DNA of 64,000 nt from Vannielia litorea (GTDB taxonomy: Bacteria; Pseudomonadota; Alphaproteobacteria; Rhodobacterales; Rhodobacteraceae), in assembly GCF_900142295.1 (NCBI RefSeq), contig NZ_FSRL01000001.1, positions 62,001 to 126,000 on the forward strand, read 5' to 3'. This document shows, in pieces, positions 8,606 through 16,301 of this stretch. The notes below the pieces were generated by a model. It saw nothing but the letters and a program-made list of their open reading frames with translations, did no database searches and was not told the DNA's origin. Numbering within the stretch: the stretch's first letter is position 1; the number at the start of each line of letters is the position of its first letter. The position numbers were made by a program, and so were the translations under genes.

Positions 8606-8634
8606 TGTGTAGGGGCTTGGCCCCTGTCGATCAA
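8606..8634 (-). promoter_or_regulatory. Candidate promoter for rplS-rpmE
   Basis: Read on the minus strand, TTGATC and TACACA are separated by 17 bases, with a CCCC tract before the second element. The -35 is good and the -10 weak. Predicted initiation is about 185 bases upstream of rplS. Confidence 0.4.
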
Positions 8635-8661
8635 GGGGTTTCTTGCCGCCAGTCGCGGCGG

Positions 8662-8856
8662 TCAGCCGGGATTGCGGAACTGGCGTGCCCACCAGCGCGG
8701 GCTGAGCAGGTGGGGTTGAAGAAACGCCACGAAGGCAAGCGCCAGCGGAACGCCGAGAAACGGCGTGGTCAGGATGAGCAGCACCAGCAGCAAGGCTGCA
8801 GGCACGATGAGCACGACCTTGGTGGCCAGCGGCAGGTTGGCGAGGTTCTGTCTCAC
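8662..8856 (-). CDS. Small membrane protein between trmD and rplS
   Basis: This 64-residue protein has one long hydrophobic segment (about residues 14-45, with a kink at PFLGVP) and a basic Trp-rich C-terminus (SPRWWARQFRNPG). It may be one or two membrane helices. The start is GTG at 8856 with GGAAG about 14 bases upstream. I do not recognise a family. Its position between trmD and rplS suggests co-transcription with the translation genes, but nothing indicates a ribosomal role. Confidence 0.6.
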   Translation of the reverse strand: MRQNLANLPLATKVVLIVPAALLLVLLILTTPFLGVPLALAFVAFLQPHLLSPRWWARQFRNPG

Positions 8857-9010
8857 GGTATTTGATCGTCTTCCGGTTCTTTCCAGGCAACAGACTGCCA
8901 GCGAAACGGGGCGCCGGGGTGGCGGGGACAGGGCGGCACGTAGACAGGTGGGAAACGGTTTGTTTTCAGCCGGTTGAATGTGGGCTGCCTGGCAGCTCGG
9001 AGCCGTGCGG

Positions 9011-9811
9011 CTAGCGTTTCTTCCAAAGGTCGGGGCGGCGCTCCTGCGTCAGTTTCTCGCTCATCTCGCGGCGCCAGGCCTCGATTCGTCCGTGGTGGCC
9101 GGAGAGCAGCACCTCGGGGATGCTGCGGCCCCGCCATTCGGCGGGTTTGGTATACTGCGGGTGTTCGAGCAAGCCGTTCGAGTGGCTCTCCTCCTCGGCG
9201 CTGGCCTCGTTGCCCAGCACGCCGGGCAGGAGCCTCACGATGGCGTCGAGCATGGCTTGCGCGGCGATTTCGCCGCCCGTGAGAACGAAATCGCCGAGGC
9301 TGACTTCTTCCACTTCGAACGCCTCGAGCACGCGCTCGTCCACGCCCTCGAAGCGCCCGCAGAGCAGGGTCAGGCCGCGCCCGGCGGCGAGGCGGCGCGC
9401 CATGGCCTGGTCAAAGGGCCTGCCGCGCGGCGAGGCGTAGAGCACCGGCCACTGTCCGCGATCGTGGGGCGTGCCCTGCGCGGCCTCTTCCAGCGCTTCG
9501 GCCACCACGTCGGCCCGCAGAACCATGCCGGCACCGCCGCCGGCGGGCGTGTCATCGACATTGCGGTGCCGTCCCTTGCCATAGGCGCGGAGGGGCAGGG
9601 TCTCGAGCGCCCACTTGCCTTCGGCCAAAGCCCTTCCGGTGAGCGAAAGGCCGAGCACACCGGGAAAGGCCTCGGGGAAGAGGGTGACGATCTTCGCGGT
9701 CCAGGCGTGGGCGAGGCGGGGGCTGTCGCCCATCAGGTCGCGCGGCGCGCGGGAGGCGGAGATGGACAGGCGTCCGTGCGATTTGGAGGGGCGCTCTGGG
9801 GTGTCTGTCAT
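9011..9811 (-). CDS. trmD: tRNA (guanine-N1)-methyltransferase TrmD
   Basis: The 266-residue SPOUT-class enzyme methylates G37 of tRNAs with AdoMet and so prevents +1 frameshifting. The core begins [18 protein letters not shown] near residue 38; the AdoMet knot is visible in [13 protein letters not shown] and [19 protein letters not shown], followed by [15 protein letters not shown]. An N-terminal extension of about 35 Ser/Arg-rich residues precedes the core, so the true start might be later. The chosen ATG overlaps the upstream VOC gene by four bases. Confidence 0.95.
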   Translation of the reverse strand: MTDTPERPSKSHGRLSISASRAPRDLMGDSPRLAHAWTAKIVTLFPEAFPGVLGLSLTGRALAEGKWALETLPLRAYGKGRHRNVDDTPAGGGAGMVLRADVVAEALEEAAQGTPHDRGQWPVLYASPRGRPFDQAMARRLAAGRGLTLLCGRFEGVDERVLEAFEVEEVSLGDFVLTGGEIAAQAMLDAIVRLLPGVLGNEASAEEESHSNGLLEHPQYTKPAEWRGRSIPEVLLSGHHGRIEAWRREMSEKLTQERRPDLWKKR

Positions 9812-10242
9812 TCCACGATCCTGCCGGTTGTCGGGCGCGTCTCCACCGTGGCGAGTGCGGTGGCGAAGCGCAGCAGGTAGCCGTCGGGATCGGCCACCAC
9901 GAATTGCACTTGCCCGTGCCATCGGGCGCCGTCGCGATACCACGCTTCTTCCAGCGGGCGAAAGAGCGGGACTTCGGCCGCCCCGAGGCTGGCGGCGAGA
10001 CCGGGGGCATCGGCGATGGCGAACTGCAGGTGCAGGCCCCGGCCCAGCGGAACCTCGGGAGGCGCGAGCGCCCAGCTATCGGGCCCGAGCTGCTCGAGCA
10101 TCAGAGCGCTGCCCTCCTTGGACAGGTGGTAGAAACCCGAGGCGGGGCGGGCGTAGTCCACGGAGAACCCGAGGAGGCCGGTGTAGAAGGCGAGCGAGGC
10201 GGTGACATCGGTGCAGCCCAGTTCGGGCGTGAGCCTAGGCAT
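9808..10242 (-). CDS. VOC/glyoxalase-bleomycin resistance superfamily protein
   Basis: This 144-residue protein has two beta-alpha-beta-beta-beta modules: [20 protein letters not shown] opens the first, and [18 protein letters not shown] opens the second, which ends [14 protein letters not shown]. That fold occurs in glyoxalase I, bleomycin-binding proteins and dioxygenases; substrate cannot be inferred. It overlaps both neighbours (eight bases with the gene upstream, four with trmD), so it is translationally embedded in the rimM-trmD operon. Confidence 0.85.
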   Translation of the reverse strand: MPRLTPELGCTDVTASLAFYTGLLGFSVDYARPASGFYHLSKEGSALMLEQLGPDSWALAPPEVPLGRGLHLQFAIADAPGLAASLGAAEVPLFRPLEEAWYRDGARWHGQVQFVVADPDGYLLRFATALATVETRPTTGRIVE

Positions 10243-11143
10243 CGGCTTCGCGCTCGAGGTCCAACATCGCCTTGCCAAGCCCGGCCAGCTCCTCGCCGAG
10301 CCTGGGGTTCGCGGCTTCGACGGCCATCGCGACGCGGATGATCTCTCCGCCCTGCGGCATGTCGCGCCAGGCGAAGGGGTCGTCAAGGATCAGCCGGATC
10401 GTGGCGCCGGAGAACCGGCAGAGGGCCTCGTGGTCGTTTGCCGCCACAAAGACCGCCCAGGCACGGGCGAGCTGCTGCTGCCCGGTGCAGAGGGCGATGG
10501 CCTCGTCGTTCACCGCGGCCCAGTGCAGGGCGGCGTGATCCCGAGGGCAGGGGTGGGCGGCGGCACGCGCGAGGGCCGCCTCGAAGAGCGCGCCGGGCGA
10601 GGCCTGGTCGGACAGGGGCAGGACGATGCGGGCGACCTCGTCGGAGGCGGCCGTGGCGGGCAGGTCATCGAGGGCGGACGACATGCGGGCGAGAGCCTCT
10701 GCGTCGATGGTGCCGGAATGCGGGGCAGGCGGGCGGTTTGCCGCGCCTTCGGGCCGGGCCCCGGCGGCCTGAACCTCGGTGAGCGCCCGGTCGAGCAACG
10801 CGTCGATCTCGCGGGCGAGCTTGGGCGGAAAGGCCAGGCGCGAGAGCAGGATCGCGGCCAGCGCCATCAGGCCCCAGGGCCACCACGGGCGGATCTCGTC
10901 GATCCCGAACAGACCCCGTGCCCCCCAGCCGAGGCCCACCAGAACGAGCGCCAACACGGCCACCACGCCGGCAGAAGCAAGTGCCAGCAACGGCTCCCTG
11001 GGCACGCGCTCCATGGCCAGGTTGAACAGGAAGAAGACCGCGGCGAACCCTGCCACCGCATCCCAGCCCGCGCCCCAGCTGCCCGCCAGGATCGGGGCGA
11101 CGTAGAGCGCGGCGATGGACATCCAGTAGATCCGCCGGCGCAT
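10235..11143 (-). CDS. Membrane protein of unknown function in the rimM-trmD operon
   Basis: This 302-residue protein has about four N-terminal hydrophobic helices (roughly residues 8-22, 29-42, 53-70 and 85-101), then a soluble, mostly helical domain of about 190 residues rich in Ala, Glu and Asp. No motif I know is visible. It begins four bases after rimM and overlaps the VOC gene, so it is co-transcribed with rRNA- and tRNA-maturation genes. The operon position is the only functional clue. Confidence 0.75.
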   Translation of the reverse strand: MRRRIYWMSIAALYVAPILAGSWGAGWDAVAGFAAVFFLFNLAMERVPREPLLALASAGVVAVLALVLVGLGWGARGLFGIDEIRPWWPWGLMALAAILLSRLAFPPKLAREIDALLDRALTEVQAAGARPEGAANRPPAPHSGTIDAEALARMSSALDDLPATAASDEVARIVLPLSDQASPGALFEAALARAAAHPCPRDHAALHWAAVNDEAIALCTGQQQLARAWAVFVAANDHEALCRFSGATIRLILDDPFAWRDMPQGGEIIRVAMAVEAANPRLGEELAGLGKAMLDLEREADA

Positions 11144-11147
11144 CGGC

Positions 11148-11651
11148 TCAGCTTTCGTCGGGCGGGTCGGCGACGATGCGGCGGGCGGCGAGGTCGACGG
11201 TGGGGACGGCGGCGCGGGTGAAGGGCAGGTAGAAGCTGTCGCTGCCGCCCTCCCGGCGGACTTCCAGCAGGTCGCCAGCGCCGTGATCGTGCACCGCATG
11301 CACCTTGCCCAGTGTGGCGCCACCTGTGTCCACGACGGTCAGGCCCATCAGGTCGGAGTGGTAGAACTCGTCGTCGGGCAGGGCGGGCAGGCGCTCGCGC
11401 GCGACATAGAGGCGGGTGCCTTTGAGCGCGTCGGCCTGCTCCTTGGTGGAGACGCCGCCCAGCCGCGCGCCCAACGCGCCCTTGAGCGGGCGGGTCAGGG
11501 TGACGGTGAATCGGCGCGCGCCATCCTCGGTGGAGAGCGGGCCGTAATCGGCGATGTCGCTCGGTTCGGCGCAGAAGCTCTTCAGCCGCACCTCACCCTG
11601 GACGCCGAAGGCACCCCCGATGGCGCCGACGCAGATCATGGTTTCGCTCAT
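11148..11651 (-). CDS. rimM: 16S rRNA processing protein RimM
   Basis: The 167-residue RimM binds S19 and helps mature the 3' domain of the 30S subunit. The N-terminal domain reads [20 protein letters not shown]; the C-terminal PRC-barrel contains [27 protein letters not shown] and [13 protein letters not shown]. Length is normal. The ATG overlaps the stop of the 47-codon gene upstream in an ATGA. It belongs to the conserved rpsP-rimM-trmD-rplS set. Confidence 0.95.
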   Translation of the reverse strand: MSETMICVGAIGGAFGVQGEVRLKSFCAEPSDIADYGPLSTEDGARRFTVTLTRPLKGALGARLGGVSTKEQADALKGTRLYVARERLPALPDDEFYHSDLMGLTVVDTGGATLGKVHAVHDHGAGDLLEVRREGGSDSFYLPFTRAAVPTVDLAARRIVADPPDES

Positions 11652-11791
11652 CTTCCATCCCCCGCACAGAGGTGGCCGCCGTAGTTGCCCCCGGCCGCAT
11701 CGCAGGCGTCGACGGCGAGTTGCCAATGCGCCGCATAGCCGAAGGCAAAGGCGGCGACGGGGATCAGGAGCTTGCGCAGGAGCCAGAACAT
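11648..11791 (-). CDS. 47-residue Cys-containing membrane-anchored small protein
   Basis: The frame starts [20 protein letters not shown], an N-terminal hydrophobic segment that would act as an uncleaved anchor, and continues with [13 protein letters not shown], two Cys spaced by eleven residues around Ala-Gly-Gly. Many Rhodobacterales encode short proteins with a hydrophobic N-terminus and such a paired-Cys Ala-Gly-Gly tail, exported to form one disulfide. The stop overlaps the rimM ATG by four bases, which supports it being real. Function unknown. It is too short for usual gene callers. Confidence 0.65.
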   Translation of the reverse strand: MFWLLRKLLIPVAAFAFGYAAHWQLAVDACDAAGGNYGGHLCAGDGR

Positions 11792-11884
11792 GGAGGGCTT
11801 GTTAGGGGAAAACGGCAGGCCGGGGCAATGGGGAAGCGGCAGAGCGGTGCCCGGCGCATCTGGAATGGCGGCGAGACGATGTGC

Positions 11885-12706
11885 CTAGCGGCCAAGCAGC
11901 TTGTCTTTTGCGGCGCGCAAAGCCGCGTCATCCAGGTTTGACCGGTTGAGCGCGAGAAGGGCTTCGGTCACCTCCGGGTCGCGGCGGGTGTTCAGACGGC
12001 GGGTCGGGTCGAGACGGGCGCGTCGGGAATGCGACACTTGCATCAGGTCGAGCAAGGGTGTCGCAGGGCCGAAAGGGAGCGTGCCGATCTTTTCGAGCCA
12101 GGCCGTGGTGACGGTGCTCTGCACCCGCGCCTGCGTGGCCGCGATGATCGAGGCGAAGTTGGCCGCCGAGGGATTGGCGGCCTCGAAGGCCGCGAAATCG
12201 AGGGTCATCCGGGAGCTTTTCACATGCTCGGACCAGGCGCTTTTCAGCCAGGGGCCAGGCGCGCGGAGGGAGAAGAAGAACGTGACATCCGCCGCAGGCC
12301 AGGCGGCGAGGATCTCCTGCTCCATCACCTCGGCGATCTCGGGCACGGCGGAATAGTCGGGCAGGCCGGGACGACCGGCCATGTGGCCGGCCAGCTCTTC
12401 GGACGACAACAGAAGGTCGCGCTTCTGGCCCAGGTGGAGCCCGGCCAGATAGGCGGCGAACCGCAGGCGCAGTTTTTCGAGCGAGAGGACATCGCGCCAG
12501 GTCGAGAAAGCGCGGGTTGCAAAGAGAACGGGCTCCAGCTGTTGCCGGAGCCCGAGGGCCATCACGGGCCAGAGGTGCTTGCCGTTGTGGCGCAGGAAGC
12601 TCTGTGCGGAGGTCGTCCCGGTCTTGTGAAAGCCCATGTGGACGACCACCCGCACCGGACGCGCATGCGCCTCCGGTGCGTTGGGGCTTCGCGCCTCCCC
12701 GGCCAC
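11885..12706 (-). CDS. P-loop sulfotransferase-like protein
   Basis: This 273-residue protein carries the PAPS 5'-phosphosulfate loop in VVVHMGFHKTGTTSAQSF (about residues 19-36) and a 3'-phosphate-binding-like region in FFFSLRAPGPWLKSAW. It probably transfers sulfate from PAPS to a polysaccharide or other acceptor; the acceptor cannot be inferred. The start is uncertain: I chose GTG 12706, ten bases after a GGAG that overlaps the rpsP stop; GTG 12655 and ATG 12637 are alternatives, the last of which would cut into the first strand. It sits between rpsP and rimM, an odd place for such an enzyme. Confidence 0.75.
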   Translation of the reverse strand: MAGEARSPNAPEAHARPVRVVVHMGFHKTGTTSAQSFLRHNGKHLWPVMALGLRQQLEPVLFATRAFSTWRDVLSLEKLRLRFAAYLAGLHLGQKRDLLLSSEELAGHMAGRPGLPDYSAVPEIAEVMEQEILAAWPAADVTFFFSLRAPGPWLKSAWSEHVKSSRMTLDFAAFEAANPSAANFASIIAATQARVQSTVTTAWLEKIGTLPFGPATPLLDLMQVSHSRRARLDPTRRLNTRRDPEVTEALLALNRSNLDDAALRAAKDKLLGR

Positions 12707-12713
12707 GGGAGGA

Positions 12714-13136
12714 TTACTCCGCGGAGGCTTCGGCGGCAGCTTCCTCGGCGGGCTCTTCGGCCGGAGCCTCGGCGGGCGCGGCAGCGGCCTCGGCGGCCTT
12801 GGCGGCCTTGGCGGCCTTGGATTCGGCGCGCTCTTCAGCGGCCTTGCCCGGCTTGCCCTTGTTGGGGTTGTTGCGCTCTTTCTTGGCCAGCACGCCGGCG
12901 GCCTCGAGCATGCGGGCAACCCGGTCGGTCGGCTGGGCGCCCTGGTCGAGCCAGAACTGCACGCGCTCCATGTTCATCTTCACCCGGTCCTCGCTGTCCT
13001 TCGCCAGGAGCGGGTTGTAGGTGCCGAGCTTCTCCTTGAAGCGGCCGTCGCGGGGCATCCGGCTGTCGGCGGCGACGATGGAGTAGAACGGGCGCTTCTT
13101 GGAGCCGCCGCGAGCGAGACGAATTTTCATGGCCAT
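12714..13136 (-). CDS. rpsP: 30S ribosomal protein S16
   Basis: The 140-residue S16 core begins [20 protein letters not shown] and covers about 80 residues ([32 protein letters not shown]). The rest is a low-complexity Ala/Glu/Lys tail ending [11 protein letters not shown], longer than the roughly 80-residue E. coli protein but common in alphaproteobacteria. AAGGAG lies eight bases before the chosen ATG. S16 binds 16S rRNA early in 30S assembly. It follows chorismate mutase by 52 bases. Confidence 0.95.
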   Translation of the reverse strand: MAMKIRLARGGSKKRPFYSIVAADSRMPRDGRFKEKLGTYNPLLAKDSEDRVKMNMERVQFWLDQGAQPTDRVARMLEAAGVLAKKERNNPNKGKPGKAAEERAESKAAKAAKAAEAAAAPAEAPAEEPAEEAAAEASAE

Positions 13137-13172
13137 TTGGGTTTCTCCTTTGGAATGGCGGGTAGGTGTGGG

Positions 13173-13190
13173 GGGCAGATTGCCCACCCT
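13173..13190. repeat. Short repeat shared with the polA-downstream palindrome
   Basis: Eighteen bases, GGGCAGATTGCCCACCCT, are identical to one arm of the inverted repeat at 27833-27885. GGGCA/TGCCC makes it a small hairpin. It overlaps the 3' end of chorismate mutase and lies before rpsP. Confidence 0.7.
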
Positions 13191-13488
13191 ACGATTGGTG
13201 TTCCTCGTGGTGCTTGATGACTTCCCGGATGATGAAGGCCAGGAATTTCTTGGCGAATTCGGGGTCGAGGTCGGCCCGGATCGCAAGGTCTTCGAGCCGC
13301 GCGATCTGAACCGCCTCGCGGGCGGGGTCGGATGGCGGCAAGTCGTGTTCGGCCTTGAGCTTGCCCACGGCCTGGGTGTGCTTGAAGCGCTCGCCAAGGG
13401 TATAGACGAGGATCGCGTCGAGCCGGTCGATGCTTTCGCGGTGGCCCTTCAGCAGCTCCGCTGCGCGGGTGATGACATCTTCAGTCAA
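13189..13488 (-). CDS. Chorismate mutase (AroQ type)
   Basis: This 99-residue all-helical protein converts chorismate to prephenate for Phe/Tyr synthesis. The AroQ pattern is present: [24 protein letters not shown] (helix 1 with Arg and Asp), then [19 protein letters not shown] and a C-terminal [14 protein letters not shown]. The TAG stop lies within the short repeat at 13173-13190. It is eight bases into the preceding GNAT gene, so it is part of the ffh-rpsP operon, an arrangement common in Rhodobacterales. Confidence 0.9.
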   Translation of the reverse strand: MTEDVITRAAELLKGHRESIDRLDAILVYTLGERFKHTQAVGKLKAEHDLPPSDPAREAVQIARLEDLAIRADLDPEFAKKFLAFIIREVIKHHEEHQS

Positions 13489-14149
13489 CGGCCCCTCCCT
13501 TGGGTTTGAAGATCGGGTTGATGTGGTGCTCGATCTCGAGCGCGATACCGTCCTCGATCTGGGTGTTCTGCAACGCGGCGGGCGAGGGGTGGCGGTAGAC
13601 CGCGGCCTCGTCGTTGCCGATCGAGGGGGCCTCCTTGTCCTTCTTGCAGCCCAGCCGTTCGGCCAGCCGGATCGAGCTGAGATCGTGCGGGTCGAGGTAG
13701 CTCACGGCCCCTTCCCAGCCCTGGGTCTTGTAGAAGAAGGCGCGGGCGGCGTCGGTGGCCTCCAGCGCATAGCCCTTGCCGGCCTTCTCGGGCCAGATGA
13801 TCCAGGCGATCTCGCGCTCGGGCCAGCCTGCGGGCGCCCAGCCTCCGGCCATGCCCACGGTTTCGCCCGTGTCCTTCAGGTGAACCATCCACATTCCGAA
13901 GCCCCGGATCTGCCAGTGGCCGATCTCGCCGGCGTAGAGCATCCAGCTTTCATAGGGGTTGAGCGGCCCACCCATGAAGCGCGAGCGGTAGGAGGCAAAG
14001 GTGGCCTTGAAGTTGGGGTAATCCTCCGGCCGGGGCGGCTCGAGCCGGAGCCGCCGGGTTTCCAGCGTTGGGATCGTCACCGGGCGCGGGCCGGGGATGG
14101 TGAGCGGGTTCTCCAGCGGGTTGCCGGTGAAGGTCGCGGCGTCGGTCAT
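13481..14149 (-). CDS. GNAT acetyltransferase, paralog 1 of five (RimJ/RimL type)
   Basis: The 222-residue protein opens with about 25 extra residues before TIPTLETRRLRLEPPRPEDY, the strand-helix start of RimJ/RimL-type N-acetyltransferases. The shared core follows (SRFMGGPLNPYESW, GEIGHWQIRGFGMWMV, WIIWPEKAGKGYALEA with the acetyl-CoA loop, LDPHDLSSIRLAERLGC). A C-terminal tail of about 30 residues is absent from its neighbours. It overlaps chorismate mutase by eight bases and paralog 2 by four. Substrate unknown; acetyl-CoA use follows from the family. Confidence 0.85.
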   Translation of the reverse strand: MTDAATFTGNPLENPLTIPGPRPVTIPTLETRRLRLEPPRPEDYPNFKATFASYRSRFMGGPLNPYESWMLYAGEIGHWQIRGFGMWMVHLKDTGETVGMAGGWAPAGWPEREIAWIIWPEKAGKGYALEATDAARAFFYKTQGWEGAVSYLDPHDLSSIRLAERLGCKKDKEAPSIGNDEAAVYRHPSPAALQNTQIEDGIALEIEHHINPIFKPKGGAVD

Positions 14150-14676
14150 GCGGCGGCCTCCGCACGGCGGGGGTGGCGCCAGACCACGCAGGGCGCGTCG
14201 AAGAACTCGACCTCGCGTTCGCGGCGCGCGCCCAGCCGCTCTGCCAGGGCGGCGGAGCGGGTGTTGTCGGGGTGGATGTAGCTGATCGGGCCGTCGATGC
14301 CGAAGTGGCGGGCGCCGTAGGCCAGTGCCGCTTCGGCCGCCTCGCGGGCGATGCCCAGCCCTTCGAAGCCGTCGAAGATCGACCAGCCGATCTCGGGCTC
14401 CAGCCAGCCGTCGTGGTTGTTGAAGCCCACGCGCCCGGCGACCGCGCCGCTCGCCTTCAGCTCGACGGTCCAGAGCCCGTAGCCGTGCAGCGCCCAGTGA
14501 CCGAGAGTGCTCAGGAACTTGCGCCACGACGTCCAGCGGTCGTTCGGCCCGCCGACCCAGCGCGACCGCTCGGAGGCGTCGAAGGCCAGGTAGGCCTCGA
14601 AGTCGCTCTCGCGGGCGCCGCGAAGCACTAGGCGCTCGGTCTCGACGACCGGGATATCCAGCGTGAGGCGGTTCAT
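14146..14676 (-). CDS. GNAT acetyltransferase, paralog 2 of five
   Basis: This 176-residue protein runs from MNRLTLDIPVVETERLVLRG to CVVWRHPRRAEAAA. The array core is present: SRWVGGPNDRWTSW, LGHWALHGYGLWTVEL, WSIFDGFEGLGIAREAAEAAL (acetyl-CoA pyrophosphate loop, with Leu at a position usually basic) and ISYIHPDNTRSAALAERLGA. Translationally coupled on both sides by ATGA overlaps. Acceptor unknown. Confidence 0.87.
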   Translation of the reverse strand: MNRLTLDIPVVETERLVLRGARESDFEAYLAFDASERSRWVGGPNDRWTSWRKFLSTLGHWALHGYGLWTVELKASGAVAGRVGFNNHDGWLEPEIGWSIFDGFEGLGIAREAAEAALAYGARHFGIDGPISYIHPDNTRSAALAERLGARREREVEFFDAPCVVWRHPRRAEAAA

Positions 14677-15215
14677 GCGTAGGCCTCCACGCCGCCCTCG
14701 GTGGAGCTCTCGGGCCCGGGGTGGCGCCAGACGTTGACGACGCCGTGGCGCAGGTGTTCGAACTCGCCGTCGGGCTGCGCGCCCATGCGTCGGGCCACGC
14801 GGGCGGATCCCTCATTACCGGGCTTCACCAGGCTGATCGCGGTTTGCCAGCCCAGCACGTCGTAGGCATAGGCGCGGGCCGCCAGCGCGGCCTCGGTGGC
14901 ATAGCCCTTGCCTTCGTGGCCTTCGAAGAGGTCCCAGCCGATCTCCGGTTCGGGCCATCCCTCGGGCGCGAAGAGGCCGACGAGGCCCACGGTGGAGGGC
15001 CCGTCCTTCACATCGACGATCCAGCGGCCGAAGCCCGCCAGCGTCCAGTGCCCGATCTCCATCGCCAGCATCCGCCAGCTGCCCTCGCGGTTCAGCGGCC
15101 CGCCAACGAACTTGGCGCGGTCGGAGGCGTAGAAGGCGGCGAAGGGCTCGTAATCGCCGATCCCGGGCGCACGCAGGATGAGGCGCGGGGTTTCGAGGGT
15201 GGGAATCTCGGTCAT
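14673..15215 (-). CDS. GNAT acetyltransferase, paralog 3 of five
   Basis: The 180-residue protein starts MTEIPTLETPRLILRAPGIG and shows AKFVGGPLNREGSW, MEIGHWTLAGFGRWIVDV, WDLFEGHEGKGYATEAALAA (complete acetyl-CoA loop) and LVKPGNEGSARVARRMGA. It is the most canonical copy of the array together with paralog 5. ATG 15215 overlaps the stop of paralog 4 by four bases. No substrate can be assigned. Confidence 0.87.
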   Translation of the reverse strand: MTEIPTLETPRLILRAPGIGDYEPFAAFYASDRAKFVGGPLNREGSWRMLAMEIGHWTLAGFGRWIVDVKDGPSTVGLVGLFAPEGWPEPEIGWDLFEGHEGKGYATEAALAARAYAYDVLGWQTAISLVKPGNEGSARVARRMGAQPDGEFEHLRHGVVNVWRHPGPESSTEGGVEAYA

Positions 15216-15778
15216 TCCGGCCTCCGGTGGCGCCAGATAAAGAGGTCGGGGTTGGGCGAGGGGATGCGGTCGGCGCCCAGCCGCCTGGCCAGCGTGTTGG
15301 AGCGGGTGTTGAAGCTGTCGACGTAGCTCACCATCGAGGGCAGGCCGAGCAGGCAGAAGCCGATCTCGCGGGCAGCCTCGGCGGCCTCCCGGGCCAGGCC
15401 CTTGCCCTCGTAGGCCTCGGAAAAGAACCAGCCCAGCTCGGGCTCCTCGTCGCCCGGCTCGAAGCCGATCTGCACGAAACCGGCACAGGCGCCCTCGTGC
15501 ATCACCGCCCAGAGCCCGTGGCCGCGCAGCAGCCAGCAGCCCACCATGGCGGTGTATTCGCGGAAGGCGCTCTCGCGGTCCTGCACGCCGCCGATGCCGC
15601 GAGAGCGGACCGGGTCGCAGGCGATCTCGGCAAAGACGTCGAAATCGGCCAGCGTGGCCGGGCGCAGGCGGGTGCGGGCGGTGTCGGCCACCGGCAAGAG
15701 GGCAGAAACCTGCGCGGCAAGCCGGGCGGCGGCGCCGGGGATCGGGCGTTCGTGCGGGGCGGGGTGCGGCGTGGCCAT
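15212..15778 (-). CDS. GNAT acetyltransferase, paralog 4 of five
   Basis: This 188-residue protein has an N-terminal extension of about 30 residues (MATPHPAPHERPIPGAAARL) before TARTRLRPATLADFDVFAEI. The GGP element of its neighbours is replaced by RGIGGVQDRESAF, and the acetyl-CoA loop reads FFSEAYEGKGLAREAAEAA. The C-terminus SYVDSFNTRSNTLARRLGAD matches the array. The start shares one base with the stop of paralog 5 (TGATG). It is the most divergent of the five. Confidence 0.85.
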   Translation of the reverse strand: MATPHPAPHERPIPGAAARLAAQVSALLPVADTARTRLRPATLADFDVFAEIACDPVRSRGIGGVQDRESAFREYTAMVGCWLLRGHGLWAVMHEGACAGFVQIGFEPGDEEPELGWFFSEAYEGKGLAREAAEAAREIGFCLLGLPSMVSYVDSFNTRSNTLARRLGADRIPSPNPDLFIWRHRRPE

Positions 15779-16299
15779 CAGGCGTGCTCCGGCTTGGGGT
15801 GGCGGTAGACCACCGTATCGGCAGGGGTCTCGCCCTCGGGGCGCGGCGCGGCAGGATCGGGCGCCGCACCGAGGCGCGTGGCAAGCGCGATGGAGCGGGC
15901 ATTGCCGGGAGAGATGTAGCTGACAAGGGTCGAGAGCCCGCCCGGCCCGAAGGCCCAGTCGCGCGCGGCCTGCGCCGCCTCGAAGGCGATGCCCTTGCCC
16001 TGATGCGCGGGCCAGACCGTCCAGCCCAGCTCGGCCTCGGGCCAATGGGCCATGCGGTTGATCCCGACCTGCCCGGCGAAGGTGCCGTCTGCCAGCTCCA
16101 CTGACCAGCCGCCGTGGCCGCGCAGCGCCCAGTTGGCCGTTTCGGAGGCGAAATAGGCCCAGGTCACGCTCCGGCCGAAGGGCCCGCCCATGTGCACCGA
16201 CCAGTCCGACGCCATCAGCTCCGCAACCGGCTCGAAATCCTCGATCCGGTAGGGGCGCAGGCGCAGGCGCGCGGTCTCGATGGTGGGGCAGGGGGCCAT
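15778..16299 (-). CDS. GNAT acetyltransferase, paralog 5 of five
   Basis: The 173-residue protein starts MAPCPTIETARLRLRPYRIE and carries VHMGGPFGRSVTW, NWALRGHGGWSVEL, WTVWPAHQGKGIAFEAAQAA (acetyl-CoA loop) and SYISPGNARSIALATRLGAA. It begins two bases after the ffh stop, so the array is read with ffh. Family members modify protein N-termini or small amines, but the target here is unknown. Confidence 0.87.
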   Translation of the reverse strand: MAPCPTIETARLRLRPYRIEDFEPVAELMASDWSVHMGGPFGRSVTWAYFASETANWALRGHGGWSVELADGTFAGQVGINRMAHWPEAELGWTVWPAHQGKGIAFEAAQAARDWAFGPGGLSTLVSYISPGNARSIALATRLGAAPDPAAPRPEGETPADTVVYRHPKPEHA

Positions 16300-16301
16300 G
16301 G

